The translations under genes were made by a program, and so were the position numbers. DNA of 40,162 nucleotides from a virus: IMG/VR virus record IMGVR_UViG_3300032893_000144, positions 1-40,162 of that record. One strand, written 5' to 3'. This document shows positions 22,902-29,748 of the stretch, piece after piece. How positions within the stretch are numbered: the first letter of the stretch is position 1; each line of letters begins with the position of its first letter. A model generated the notes under the pieces. It ran no database searches. It saw only the letters and a list, made by a program, of their open reading frames with translations, and was not told where the DNA came from.

Positions 22902-23743
22902 ACGAACCGAATCCCGGCACGGCTGTGGTCGTCAAGGCGCTCGCATCCCCCGAATGGGACGCGAAGCTACAGAACGCTCTGCCGTCGCACGTGCCGAAGC
23001 AGCGTTTCATCTCCACCGCGATCATGGCGGTGCGGACGTTCAAGGAGGCCGCAGAGGTCGAGCGCGAGTCGCTGTATACAGCGGTGCTGCAGGCCGCTCA
23101 GGCCGGCATGATGCCAGATGGCAAGCAAGGCGCGATCGTCTCGTTTCGCCAGAAGCTACCGAACGGCGCGTATCAGAAAATTGCACGCTTCATGCCGATG
23201 GTCGAGGGGATCATCGGGGAGCTCGGGCGCGCAGGGATCGCAGCCTACGCGGTCAGCGTGTACGAAAAAGACAAACTCCGACTGTGGAACGACGATCGCG
23301 GGCAGCACGTCGAACATGAGCCGGTGTTGTTCGGCGACCGCGGGCAGCGGATGGGAGCGCTCGCGTGTGCGCGGATACTCGACACTGGCGCGACGTTTGT
23401 CGAGATCATGAACAATGATGACATTGCCAAGGTGCGTGCAATATCACGCTCGAAGGACAAAGACGGCAACCCTGTTGGACCGTGGAAGGAATTTGCCGAT
23501 CGCATGGAGCAAAAATCGGTGCTGCACCGACTTGCGAAGCGCCTGCCGAAGTCGATCGAGTTGCCGCCTGATCCAGAGATGGAACGCGAGCCGATCGAGG
23601 CCGAGCCATCGGCACCCGAGGCTGAGACCGCGTCGGCGCCGGCTCCAAAGAAACGCGCTCGAGCGCTGCAGACGGTGGTGGAGGCCGACGCGATCACGGA
23701 CGATGAGCCGCCGTTCGATGCCGTGCCAGAGGAGATGCTCTGA
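22898..23743 (+). CDS. recT: RecT-family single-strand annealing protein
   Basis: 281 residues, ATG overlapping the previous stop. Typical RecT core: PKQRFISTAIMAVRT, SLYTAVLQAAQAGMMPDG, VSFRQKLPNG, RFMPMVEGIIGELGRAG and DRMEQKSVLHRLAKRLPKS (about 20-225). The C-terminal 55 residues are a Pro/Glu/Ala acidic linker ending EEML, like tails that bind SSB or ring partners. Works with the YqaJ exonuclease in double-strand break repair and concatemer formation. Confidence 0.9.
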   Translation: MNEPNPGTAVVVKALASPEWDAKLQNALPSHVPKQRFISTAIMAVRTFKEAAEVERESLYTAVLQAAQAGMMPDGKQGAIVSFRQKLPNGAYQKIARFMPMVEGIIGELGRAGIAAYAVSVYEKDKLRLWNDDRGQHVEHEPVLFGDRGQRMGALACARILDTGATFVEIMNNDDIAKVRAISRSKDKDGNPVGPWKEFADRMEQKSVLHRLAKRLPKSIELPPDPEMEREPIEAEPSAPEAETASAPAPKKRARALQTVVEADAITDDEPPFDAVPEEML

Positions 23744-23949
23744 TGGGCTTCGATGAATTCATGCTCGGATTTATTATCGTGGCGTTGCTCACGTATCCGG
23801 CGTGGTGGCTCGTGCGCTGGTGCCGTGCGCTGATGGGCACGTGGGTCGAGCCGCTGCCGCCGCCAGACCGCTCGACGCTGCGCAGGTCGGAGATCGATCC
23901 CGAGTGGGACACCGATTGTGGGCACGTGAGGCATGAGGAGGAGTCGTGA
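23743..23949 (+). CDS. Small single-pass membrane protein
   Basis: 68 residues, ATG overlapping the RecT stop (TGATG). Hydrophobic FMLGFIIVALLTYPAWWLV at 6-24 is a clear membrane segment; the remainder is an acidic cytoplasmic-type tail (DPEWDTDCGHVRHEEES). Followed at once by a second membrane mini-protein. Unknown function; superinfection exclusion or host membrane takeover are possibilities. Confidence 0.6.
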   Translation: MGFDEFMLGFIIVALLTYPAWWLVRWCRALMGTWVEPLPPPDRSTLRRSEIDPEWDTDCGHVRHEEES

Positions 23950-24017
23950 GAGCGATCGCGGCCTATATTGTGGTGCTGTTGGTCGTCATGACGTGGTGGG
24001 CGAGGGTGCCGCGATGA
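23946..24017 (+). CDS. 23-residue membrane mini-protein
   Basis: GTG at 23946 to TGA at 24017. Sequence starts MRAIAAYIVVLLVV and ends WWARVPR: a short hydrophobic helix with positive ends. Its start overlaps the previous stop as GTGA and its stop overlaps the next ATG as ATGA, the same coupling used throughout this operon. That double overlap is the main evidence that it is translated. Function unknown. Confidence 0.5.
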   Translation: MRAIAAYIVVLLVVMTWWARVPR

Positions 24018-24256
24018 CTACCGAACGGCGGGGCAAACGCCGTAAACGCAAGCCGTTGAGGCTCTATGTCTGGCGTGAGGTACTGACCGATCACACCAGC
24101 GGGATGATGTTCGCAATAGCGAGTTCCGTTGACGATGCCCGACGACAGTTGCGCGAAAAGGCGAGCTATTTGCCGGACGAGGATGTGGGCAAAGAACCCA
24201 GCTATATCGTCCCGGTAACGAAATGTTGCGCGGACTTCGTCTATGGAGGCGGTTGA
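24014..24256 (+). CDS. Basic small early protein, unknown function
   Basis: 80 residues from the ATG at 24014, overlapping the previous stop. N-terminus TERRGKRRKRKPLRLYVW is very basic, followed by a compact domain (TSGMMFAIASSVDDARRQLRE). The ending KCCADFVYGGG resembles small phage proteins I recall, function unknown. Nucleic-acid binding is plausible from the basic arm. Confidence 0.6.
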   Translation: MTTERRGKRRKRKPLRLYVWREVLTDHTSGMMFAIASSVDDARRQLREKASYLPDEDVGKEPSYIVPVTKCCADFVYGGG

Positions 24257-24257
24257 T

Positions 24258-24299
24258 ATGAGTTCTACCGAACAGCGGGTCAATCAGGGAACTGATTAA
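24258..24299 (+). CDS. Possible 13-codon mini-ORF
   Basis: ATG at 24258 to TAA at 24299 encodes MSSTEQRVNQGTD. Its stop overlaps the next ATG (TAATG), consistent with the local coupling. No good ribosome site and no recognisable character, so it may only be a spacer that carries ribosomes across. Confidence 0.2.
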   Translation: MSSTEQRVNQGTD

Positions 24300-24703
24300 T
24301 GTTCAAGAATTTCAACGATCTTACGCCCGACAAACAGCTTGAGCGCTGGCAGAATGTTCTGCGGGTGCTGAAAGGCCTCTCCCGTCATGAGCGCGAGAAG
24401 CACTTCAAGATGTCGGAGTGGGGCCAGAAAACCTCCTGCGGCACTGTGGCCTGCGCGGCCGGTCATTGTGGATTAGATCCATGGTTTCGTCGGCGCGGGT
24501 TCCGGCTTAACTTTGCGCAGAACGCCGCTGACGGCAGCTGGTACGCCAAAGCTTTCGACCCGGGAGGGGCTTTCGATCCAGAGGGATTCTTCGGCAGGCG
24601 CGGCTATAAAGGCGTGTTCCTGAAGATGCGCGCCGACTACAAAAAGACAATCGAAAACGTCAAAGAGCAGATTGCGTTCCTCGAGAGGCAGGTCGATAAA
24701 TGA
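24299..24703 (+). CDS. Conserved phage protein with CGTVACAAGHCG motif
   Basis: 134 residues. Central TSCGTVACAAGHCGLDPWF resembles the CGTxACAxG motif I recall from a widespread phage hypothetical family; cysteines and histidine could bind metal. C-terminal part is a charged helix (KTIENVKEQIAFLERQVDK). ATGA overlap with the next gene. Function unknown. Confidence 0.6.
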   Translation: MFKNFNDLTPDKQLERWQNVLRVLKGLSRHEREKHFKMSEWGQKTSCGTVACAAGHCGLDPWFRRRGFRLNFAQNAADGSWYAKAFDPGGAFDPEGFFGRRGYKGVFLKMRADYKKTIENVKEQIAFLERQVDK

Positions 24704-24921
24704 ATGCTCCGCAGTCTGCAGATCCGATGGTACATCAATGCCTTAGCGACTTTGACGACTTCTGGGCTGGATTCCCAGACATCTCGGATAAGGTCGGCGT
24801 GCTCACCGCAGAGCAATTTAAGCACTCACTGAAACATGCCTTTGTCGCGGGGTTTCAGGCTGGCGGCAAGTATGGAATCGAACGCATGAACGAAAAGACC
24901 ATGGAGATGTTACGACGATGA
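24700..24921 (+). CDS. Small early protein, unknown function
   Basis: 73 residues, coupled at both ends by ATGA. Acidic first half (LSDFDDFWAGFPDISDK) and a helical second half (HAFVAGFQAGGKYGIERMNE). The pattern FxxGFxAG near residue 50 is common in small phage proteins. Unrecognised. Confidence 0.55.
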   Translation: MNAPQSADPMVHQCLSDFDDFWAGFPDISDKVGVLTAEQFKHSLKHAFVAGFQAGGKYGIERMNEKTMEMLRR

Positions 24922-25121
24922 ACGTATGCGAGGACTGCGGACGGGAGTTCAGGTCCAAATGGCTTGAGCCGGAAGAGGACGAATACTGCGAAAACTGCCG
25001 CGAGAATCGCGCTGAACGCGCCTATGAGGCTCAGATGGAGCGGTTCTACGATGGCAGCGAACCCGTGACCATCGATGAACAGCACGCAGCGGCATGGCGC
25101 GAGAAGCAGTCACTCCGATGA
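24918..25121 (+). CDS. Small C4 zinc-ribbon protein
   Basis: 67 residues. CEDCGREF at 4-11 and CENCREN at 24-30 make a four-cysteine zinc ribbon, followed by a charged helix. ATGA overlap on both sides. Possibly nucleic-acid or protein binding; no partner can be named. Confidence 0.6.
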   Translation: MNVCEDCGREFRSKWLEPEEDEYCENCRENRAERAYEAQMERFYDGSEPVTIDEQHAAAWREKQSLR

Positions 25122-25375
25122 GCGAGCCGCTGTCCACTGATGACAAAGTCTCCGGCGTTCTGGACGATCTGCACCAGATGCTGTGCGATGACCAGCGCGA
25201 GAGGAGCGCCGTCCAGCTCGCCATCGCGGCCTTCTATTGGGCCGGCCTGATTACCGAAGAGCAATATCGACTCCGCACGCTGGCGCTCACTTCATGCCCC
25301 GGCCACAAAGGCAGCCGGTCCTGGTGCGCGTACTGCGGCGAGCTGCCAGAAGTCGAGGAGCGCAGCTATGGATGA
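25118..25375 (+). CDS. Small early protein with Cys cluster
   Basis: 85 residues from the ATG at 25118 (MSEPLSTDDKV), which overlaps the previous stop; the frame upstream is not needed. Helical N-terminal half (VLDDLHQMLCDDQRERSAV), then CPGHKGSRSWCAYCGE, a CxxH ... CxxC knuckle. Overlaps the next gene by 8 bases. Unknown function. Confidence 0.55.
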   Translation: MSEPLSTDDKVSGVLDDLHQMLCDDQRERSAVQLAIAAFYWAGLITEEQYRLRTLALTSCPGHKGSRSWCAYCGELPEVEERSYG

Positions 25376-25628
25376 GACGCGGACCGAGAATCTGCGCGGC
25401 GTTCCGGCTGACCTGACCATCAAGGCGCGGATTCCGAGGCGCGGTACTCAGGTATCTGCGCTCGCCAGAATCATGACCCGCGAGTTCAACCCGGATGAGC
25501 TGAGGGCGAAGGGGTACAAATGGTTTCGGATAACAGCGCCGGCTGACGACGAAACCCACGCCTATATGGAGTGCTGGTGGGAGAAGCCGGCTATCGAGGG
25601 CGAACTTGATAGGAGTGCCGCGAAGTGA
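25368..25628 (+). CDS. Small early protein, unknown function
   Basis: 86 residues. Middle region TREFNPDELRAKGYKWFRIT followed by AYMECWWEKP looks like a compact alpha/beta domain. Coupled to the next gene by GTGA at 25625-25628. No motif recognised. Confidence 0.5.
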   Translation: MDETRTENLRGVPADLTIKARIPRRGTQVSALARIMTREFNPDELRAKGYKWFRITAPADDETHAYMECWWEKPAIEGELDRSAAK

Positions 25629-26368
25629 CCGAAACGCTGTCCTCAAAGGAGCGCGTAATCGACGGGCACAGCATCTGCAACGTCGGCGAAAAGCGCTGCG
25701 ATATCGCCATAGCCCCGGCAGTCGATGGCGTCGGGGTCGTCCACTTGGAGCCCGGTCAGCGCTGGCTTATTCGCTGTTCGCGAATAGCGGATTCTGGTTC
25801 ATTGAACGAGATCCACGGCCCCGACGGCGCCATCGTCACGCAGGGAATCTATGACGAGGCGATGGAGGAGATTAGGAGGCTGCGGGACGACCTGTACAAC
25901 TCCGATTTAATCGGTATTGCTGCGAACAGTGAAGGCGTCAGACTCATGCAAGAGAATCGCCGGCTGCGCGCGGCGCTGGAGCGGATTGCAGACCCATTCC
26001 TAGATGCCGGGACCAAATGCCTGCAGGCCATTAGCCGCCTGCGCTACGAAGCCCGCGAAGCGCTCGCGGGACCCGCTGACGAGACGTCCGAGCCGCTATG
26101 TGGCTGCGAGAAGCCTATCGAATCGCTTCACGGTTTCGCGACATGCGGACGCTGCGGGCGCGTAATTCCAGAGAAAACGTCAAGTGAACAGAAGCAACAA
26201 GCCTATGACCGTCAGCCTCTCGATTACCTGCAGGCGCAGCGCGCCACGGTCAAGGACATGCTCGACAATTGCCTGCCAGGCGATCATCTGGGAGCTATGT
26301 CGCTGCAGTCACGGCTCGAAGAACTTGACCGCCTGATAAACGCTCAGAACGGGGAAGCATCTCAATGA
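25625..26368 (+). CDS. Composite early protein with coiled coil and Cys knuckle
   Basis: 247 residues, GTG start overlapping the previous stop. Residues 1-75 are a beta-like domain; 80-130 a charged helical stretch (MEEIRRLRDDL, RRLRAALERIADPFLDAG); 155-185 a Cys cluster (CGCEKPIESLHGFATCGRCG); 190-247 another helix rich in Gln/Leu. The mixed build suggests a fusion of small phage modules. Function unknown. Confidence 0.55.
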   Translation: MTETLSSKERVIDGHSICNVGEKRCDIAIAPAVDGVGVVHLEPGQRWLIRCSRIADSGSLNEIHGPDGAIVTQGIYDEAMEEIRRLRDDLYNSDLIGIAANSEGVRLMQENRRLRAALERIADPFLDAGTKCLQAISRLRYEAREALAGPADETSEPLCGCEKPIESLHGFATCGRCGRVIPEKTSSEQKQQAYDRQPLDYLQAQRATVKDMLDNCLPGDHLGAMSLQSRLEELDRLINAQNGEASQ

Positions 26369-26784
26369 ACAACAGAGGGAGACAGGAAATGGACGATGTA
26401 CATCCGATGCCTTGGGTGATCCTGGGAATTGTGGTTCTGGCGGTGCTTATCGCGGTCGGCATGGTCGGATGCCCTGCCTACAACGTTTATAGCGCTCGTA
26501 TGTCGGGCGAGGCCGAACTGGCACAGGCCACTCAGAATCGGCAGATCGCCGTGCAGGAGGCTCAGGCGAAGGCTGAGGCCGCAGTGCAGCTGGCACAGGC
26601 CGAAGTGAATCGAGCCAAGGGGGTTGCCCAGGCGAATCAGATCATCGCGGACAGCCTAAAGGGCAATGAGGCTTATCTGCGGTATCTGTGGATTACCGAG
26701 GTCGCTGGAAACAATAAGGGTGCCAGTGTCATCTATGTTCCGACCGAAGCGAATCTGCCCATCCTTGAGGCAGGTAAACGCTGA
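26365..26784 (+). CDS. Membrane-anchored prohibitin/SPFH-like protein
   Basis: 139 residues if the coupled ATG at 26365 is used; an ATG at 26389 has the better ribosome site (AGGGAGACAGGAA) and may be the true start. One membrane segment (WVILGIVVLAVLIAVGMVG), then a long helix rich in Ala/Gln/Glu (about 45-100: GEAELAQATQNRQIAVQEAQ, AEVNRAKGVAQANQ), then a short domain ending VIYVPTEANLPILEAG. Helix and tail resemble the C-terminal half of SPFH/prohibitin proteins. Such phage proteins may act on the inner membrane or FtsH. Role inferred only. Confidence 0.6.
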   Translation: MNNRGRQEMDDVHPMPWVILGIVVLAVLIAVGMVGCPAYNVYSARMSGEAELAQATQNRQIAVQEAQAKAEAAVQLAQAEVNRAKGVAQANQIIADSLKGNEAYLRYLWITEVAGNNKGASVIYVPTEANLPILEAGKR

Positions 26785-26801
26785 GAGCGAGGAAGCGAAG
26801 C

Positions 26802-27269
26802 ATGGGACGTGAAGTTAGACGGGTTCCGAAGGGCTGGAAGCATCCGATGGAGAACGGGAAATACAAGCCGCTCCTCGGCCGTTCGTATAGCGACGAGGCG
26901 GCAGATTTCCTGAGCATGGCGAACAAGCAAGGGCTTCAGGAAGCGGTCGACTACTACGGTCGCGCCCCGGATGTAAACGACTACATGCCAGAGTGGCCCG
27001 AGTCCGAGCGGACGCACCTGATGATGTACGAGGACACCAGCGAGGGGACGCCAATATCGCCGGCTTTCGAGACCCCGGAGGAGTTGGCTCGCTGGCTCGC
27101 GGATAACGGCGCCAGCGCCTTCGGGAGCATGACGGCGAGCTATGAGGAGTGGTTGGCGACGTGCAAGGGCGCTTGGGCTCCGTCGATGGTCATGGAAGGC
27201 AATCGCATGATGAGCGGCGTCGAGTTTACGGCTAGACGCGCTGTGGGCAAGTCCGGGGAGCAAACATGA
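26802..27269 (+). CDS. Conserved phage protein (MGREVRRVP type)
   Basis: 155 residues with AGGAAGCG just upstream. Motifs MGREVRRVPKGWKHP, DYMPEWPESERTHLMMYEDT, SEGTPISPAFETPEELARWL and ADNGASAFG match a phage hypothetical I remember from Burkholderia- and Bordetella-group phages. Soluble, acidic. Function unknown; gene is coupled by ATGA to the next. Confidence 0.65.
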   Translation: MGREVRRVPKGWKHPMENGKYKPLLGRSYSDEAADFLSMANKQGLQEAVDYYGRAPDVNDYMPEWPESERTHLMMYEDTSEGTPISPAFETPEELARWLADNGASAFGSMTASYEEWLATCKGAWAPSMVMEGNRMMSGVEFTARRAVGKSGEQT

Positions 27270-27532
27270 GCGATACAACTTGGCGCAAAGAAATCAGCGC
27301 CGCCCTGAAGTCGGCCGGCGAGAAGTGGACCGACGTGGAGTCGAATACGCTATCGGAAGCCGAACTTGATGTTGTGTTCGATGGTGGATACGGGGGCTCC
27401 GAGGGGAAGGCTTTCACCATGTGGACACACAACCGTGTCTACTTCCCTGTGGTTTACGATGGCGCAGAGTGGGTGGAGTCGGTGTCCAGAAACCCGGACG
27501 GTAAACCCACGAGACATAAGGGCGGGGAGTAA
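27266..27532 (+). CDS. Conserved small early protein
   Basis: 88 residues. TWRKEISAALKSAGEKWTDV, then AELDVVFDGGYGGSEGKAFT and RVYFPVVYDGAEWVESVSRN: a compact acidic domain I recall travelling with the preceding MGREVRRVP-type gene. No motif of known activity. Confidence 0.6.
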   Translation: MSDTTWRKEISAALKSAGEKWTDVESNTLSEAELDVVFDGGYGGSEGKAFTMWTHNRVYFPVVYDGAEWVESVSRNPDGKPTRHKGGE

Positions 27533-27539
27533 CCGGTCA

Positions 27540-27731
27540 ATGGAACAGCATGACATTTTCGTTGTTGAGTCTCGCCTCGCTGGGGTGCCGGGATGGCGCA
27601 TCTACGATGCCCAAAAGGCAAAGTCCACCGCGCTCAAGTCCTGCGCGTCAGCCAAGAAGGCGTGGCCCGAGGATGAGTGGCGCGTGGTGCGCTTCGTAAG
27701 CGCTGAAACCGTGTCCGAGGGTAAGCCGTGA
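27540..27731 (+). CDS. Small early protein, unknown function
   Basis: 63 residues from the ATG at 27540 (MEQHDIFVVESRLAG), the start chosen because upstream codons only mirror the preceding gene in another frame. Short alpha/beta look (GWRIYDAQKAKSTALKSCA, then WRVVRFVSAE). Unrecognised. Confidence 0.5.
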   Translation: MEQHDIFVVESRLAGVPGWRIYDAQKAKSTALKSCASAKKAWPEDEWRVVRFVSAETVSEGKP

Positions 27732-27805
27732 GCAACGCGCCGGAATACACTAGCAGGGACCAATGTGTGTACGGATACAAGCAATGCGACAAGGAGGTAA
27801 TCGTG

Positions 27806-27958
27806 ATGCAGGTCATACGCACCGCTCTTCTGCGTCGTGGCGATGGGAAGACGACCCCTATGCGCATCATCACTCAGTATTGGAGCATGGAAGGCGATCT
27901 GCTCGCGGAGGTCGATCCGTTGCCTCAGCAACCAATATCTTCGGAGCATTCAAAATGA
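27806..27958 (+). CDS. Small conserved early protein (RRGDGKTTPMR type)
   Basis: 50 residues from the ATG at 27806, which follows a perfect AAGGAGGT (27791-27798) by 7 bases. A coupled GTG at 27728 in the same frame could add 26 residues. The sequence RTALLRRGDGKTTPMRIITQYW ending in EVDP resembles a tiny family I have seen in phage early regions. Overlaps the next gene as ATGA. Confidence 0.55.
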   Translation: MQVIRTALLRRGDGKTTPMRIITQYWSMEGDLLAEVDPLPQQPISSEHSK

Positions 27959-28155
27959 ACAACGATGAACCATTGCTGAATCTTGGCGGCCAAGCTTCAT
28001 GGGCGGAACTCACGAGCCGCGGGGAAGGCCAATCAACACTTCGCCGACTTGTAATCAGCGGCAACGGAGACGTTGTCGTGCTCTCGATTGAGCAGGCAAA
28101 GAGGCTCCGCGACTGGCTGATACAACATCTACCACAGTCTGGTGAGCAGAAGTGA
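27955..28155 (+). CDS. Small early protein, unknown function
   Basis: 66 residues from the ATG at 27955 overlapping the previous stop. Beta-like first half (LRRLVISGNGDVVVLS) and a helix at the end (EQAKRLRDWLIQHLPQ). Coupled by GTGA to the next mini-gene. Unrecognised. Confidence 0.55.
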   Translation: MNNDEPLLNLGGQASWAELTSRGEGQSTLRRLVISGNGDVVVLSIEQAKRLRDWLIQHLPQSGEQK

Positions 28156-28247
28156 TAAGCGGATTCGACGGGTTTTTGCTGTTCTGCGTAGGCCTGCTGC
28201 TCGGCTTAGTAGTCGGCTACGTTCTCATCAAGATCGAGATGCGCTGA
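28152..28247 (+). CDS. 31-residue membrane mini-protein
   Basis: GTG at 28152 to TGA at 28247; the start overlaps the previous stop as GTGA. The peptide begins MISGFDGF and continues as one hydrophobic helix (LLFCVGLLLGLVVGYVLI) ending KIEMR. Membrane topology with a positive C-terminal end. Unknown function, second single-helix mini-protein of this operon. Confidence 0.5.
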   Translation: MISGFDGFLLFCVGLLLGLVVGYVLIKIEMR

Positions 28248-28265
28248 CCAACTATCCGGTGACCA

Positions 28266-28564
28266 ATGAGCAGATTTACCACCGAGTCCGCAAGAGCCTT
28301 CCTGCGCGCCGCCCAGGTGTTCTATGACGACGAGTTAGACCCGGAGGAGCCGCAGGGTATTCAGACCATCAACATGAATGACACATGGGGCTGGGCGGCC
28401 GCATGCACGCAGAGCAACACAAAGGGCTGCGCTCTGAGTTCCAGGACATCAACCGAATGCAGGACTTTGTGCGTAACGAGGAACGTATTAAGGCGGCGCA
28501 CCCAGGGAGCAGCGCCTACGCATACCACAAGGAAAGCTACACATTACCCGCGGATCAACCATGA
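28266..28564 (+). pseudogene. Broken conserved phage gene (frameshift/deletion)
   Basis: Frame 1 from the ATG at 28266 gives a natural protein start (SRFTTESARAFLRAAQVFYD ... IQTINMNDTWGWA), then degenerates into Arg/Thr/Cys/His-rich sequence to 28583. Another frame, one base back (ATG at 28385 or 28403 to TGA at 28564), gives a natural protein end (GLRSEFQDINRMQDFVRNEE ... YAYHKESYTLP). Together they resemble the start and end of one phage protein I recall, in which a middle piece of some 40 residues normally lies between them. Best read as an internal deletion with a -1 shift. Alternatively two separate short genes. Confidence 0.5.
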
Positions 28565-28573
28565 GCGTACCGG

Positions 28574-28648
28574 AGGACTGTAGCTCAGCGGTAGAGCAGG
28601 CGGTCGATAACCGCCAGGTCGTCAGTTCAATCCTGACCAGTCCTACCA
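28574..28648 (+). tRNA. tRNA-Ile (anticodon GAT), unusual C33
   Basis: 75 bases, full cloverleaf: acceptor AGGACTG/CAGTCCT, D arm GCTC-AGCGGTA-GAGC, anticodon arm GGCGG-TCGATAA-CCGCC, T arm GTCAG-TTCAATC-CTGAC, discriminator A and encoded CCA. Anticodon GAT at 28606-28608 reads Ile codons ATC/ATT. All stems pair perfectly, but base 33 is C instead of the near-universal U. It sits 48 bases before the integrase gene, so it may be a translation helper, an attachment site, or both. Confidence 0.85.
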
Positions 28649-28696
28649 CCGGATAACTCAGTAGCATATACAGTTTGCTGCGGCGCGGACTACTGG

Positions 28697-29566
28697 ATGG
28701 ACACGCTGGAAACCATGCGAATAATAGGGCAGATGGACACACAACCCGCTCCATCTGCCGTCACCGTCGCCACCATCCTCGAGCGCTACGAGCGCGAGTA
28801 CGTACCAACGCTAGCGCCACGCACGCAGGTCGATTACCGTCGCCATATCGAGAAACTGAAGGTCGCGTTCGGGGACCGGAATCCCGATGAGATGAAGCCG
28901 CGCGACTTCGCGGCGTTCCTCAACGTACCAAAAGGAAAGATCCAGCGCGTTCGCCAGCTGGCGGTGCTGAGCTCAGCGTTCACGCAGTCGGTGTCGGTGT
29001 GGTTCTGGCAGGATCGCAACGTGTTGCGCGACGTGAAACGCATCAAATCCAAGCCGCGCGACCGGCTCGTGCTGGACGCTGAGTTTGAAGCCTGCAAGGC
29101 CATGGCACCGAAGCGTGTTCAGCTCGCGATGATGCTCGCCGTCATGACGGGGCAGCGCCAGGGTGACATCATCCGTTTCACCTGGGCCGCTATTCGTGAC
29201 GGCGCGCTGCATCTGAGACAGGCCAAGACTGGAAAGCGCCTGGCGATCGCGCTCAATCCGGAGCTAAAGCGCGTACTCGGTGAGTGCTGGAAACTGAAGG
29301 GCGGCGGGGGCGAGTACATTCTGCCGACCCGATCCGGCAAGCCGTACACGTCCGAGGGGTTCCGTGCCTGCTGGCAGCGAGTCCAGCGCAAATGGCTCGC
29401 GAGCGGCGGCGCTGGCTTCCACTTCCACGACATCAGGGCACTCGCGGCGACAAAATGCGCCACGCCCGAAATAGCCATGCGGCTACTCGGACACTCGAAT
29501 ATCGCGATGACGCTGCGGGTTTACCGCCGCGGCCCGGAGCGCGTTGAGGCGCTGAAGATCGGCTAG
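28697..29566 (+). CDS. int: Tyrosine-recombinase integrase
   Basis: 289 residues. An N-terminal SAM-like core-binding domain (VTVATILERYEREYVPTLAP ... YRRHIEKLK) precedes the catalytic domain with Arg154 (TGQRQGDII), Lys177 (QAKTGK), His244 and Arg247 (FHFHDIRALAA), His266 (LLGHSN) and nucleophile Tyr276 (RVYRRG). The set is complete. An ATG at 28733 preceded by AGGG is an alternative start. It catalyses integration between attP and attB, with the adjoining tRNA as candidate attP. Its TAG shares CTAG with the stop of the opposing gene, so the two operons end face to face with no space. Confidence 0.9.
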   Translation: MDTLETMRIIGQMDTQPAPSAVTVATILERYEREYVPTLAPRTQVDYRRHIEKLKVAFGDRNPDEMKPRDFAAFLNVPKGKIQRVRQLAVLSSAFTQSVSVWFWQDRNVLRDVKRIKSKPRDRLVLDAEFEACKAMAPKRVQLAMMLAVMTGQRQGDIIRFTWAAIRDGALHLRQAKTGKRLAIALNPELKRVLGECWKLKGGGGEYILPTRSGKPYTSEGFRACWQRVQRKWLASGGAGFHFHDIRALAATKCATPEIAMRLLGHSNIAMTLRVYRRGPERVEALKIG

Positions 29567-29748
29567 TTACCAGCCGCCTTCATCTGCGCGATCAGCTGCG
29601 TCGCGACTGCTTCCTCAACGCCGTACTGCGTGAACAGAGCCTGTACGTCGGCATCCGTCACAGTCCCGCCAGCCTGCTGTTTCTGGAACAGCGCGAACAG
29701 TTGCGGCGTGACGCTCAGAAGCGCGCTCAGTATGGCTGCTATGTTCAT
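29563..29748 (-). CDS. Small protein at the end of the lysis region
   Basis: 61 residues from the ATG at 29748 (MNIAAILSALLSV), overlapping the lipoprotein stop as ATGA. Hydrophobic N-terminal helix, then QKQQAGGTVTDADVQALFTQ and a helical end. I recall similar tiny proteins in phage lysis regions, of unknown role. It is the last gene of the late operon. Confidence 0.55.
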   Translation of the reverse strand: MNIAAILSALLSVTPQLFALFQKQQAGGTVTDADVQALFTQYGVEEAVATQLIAQMKAAGN

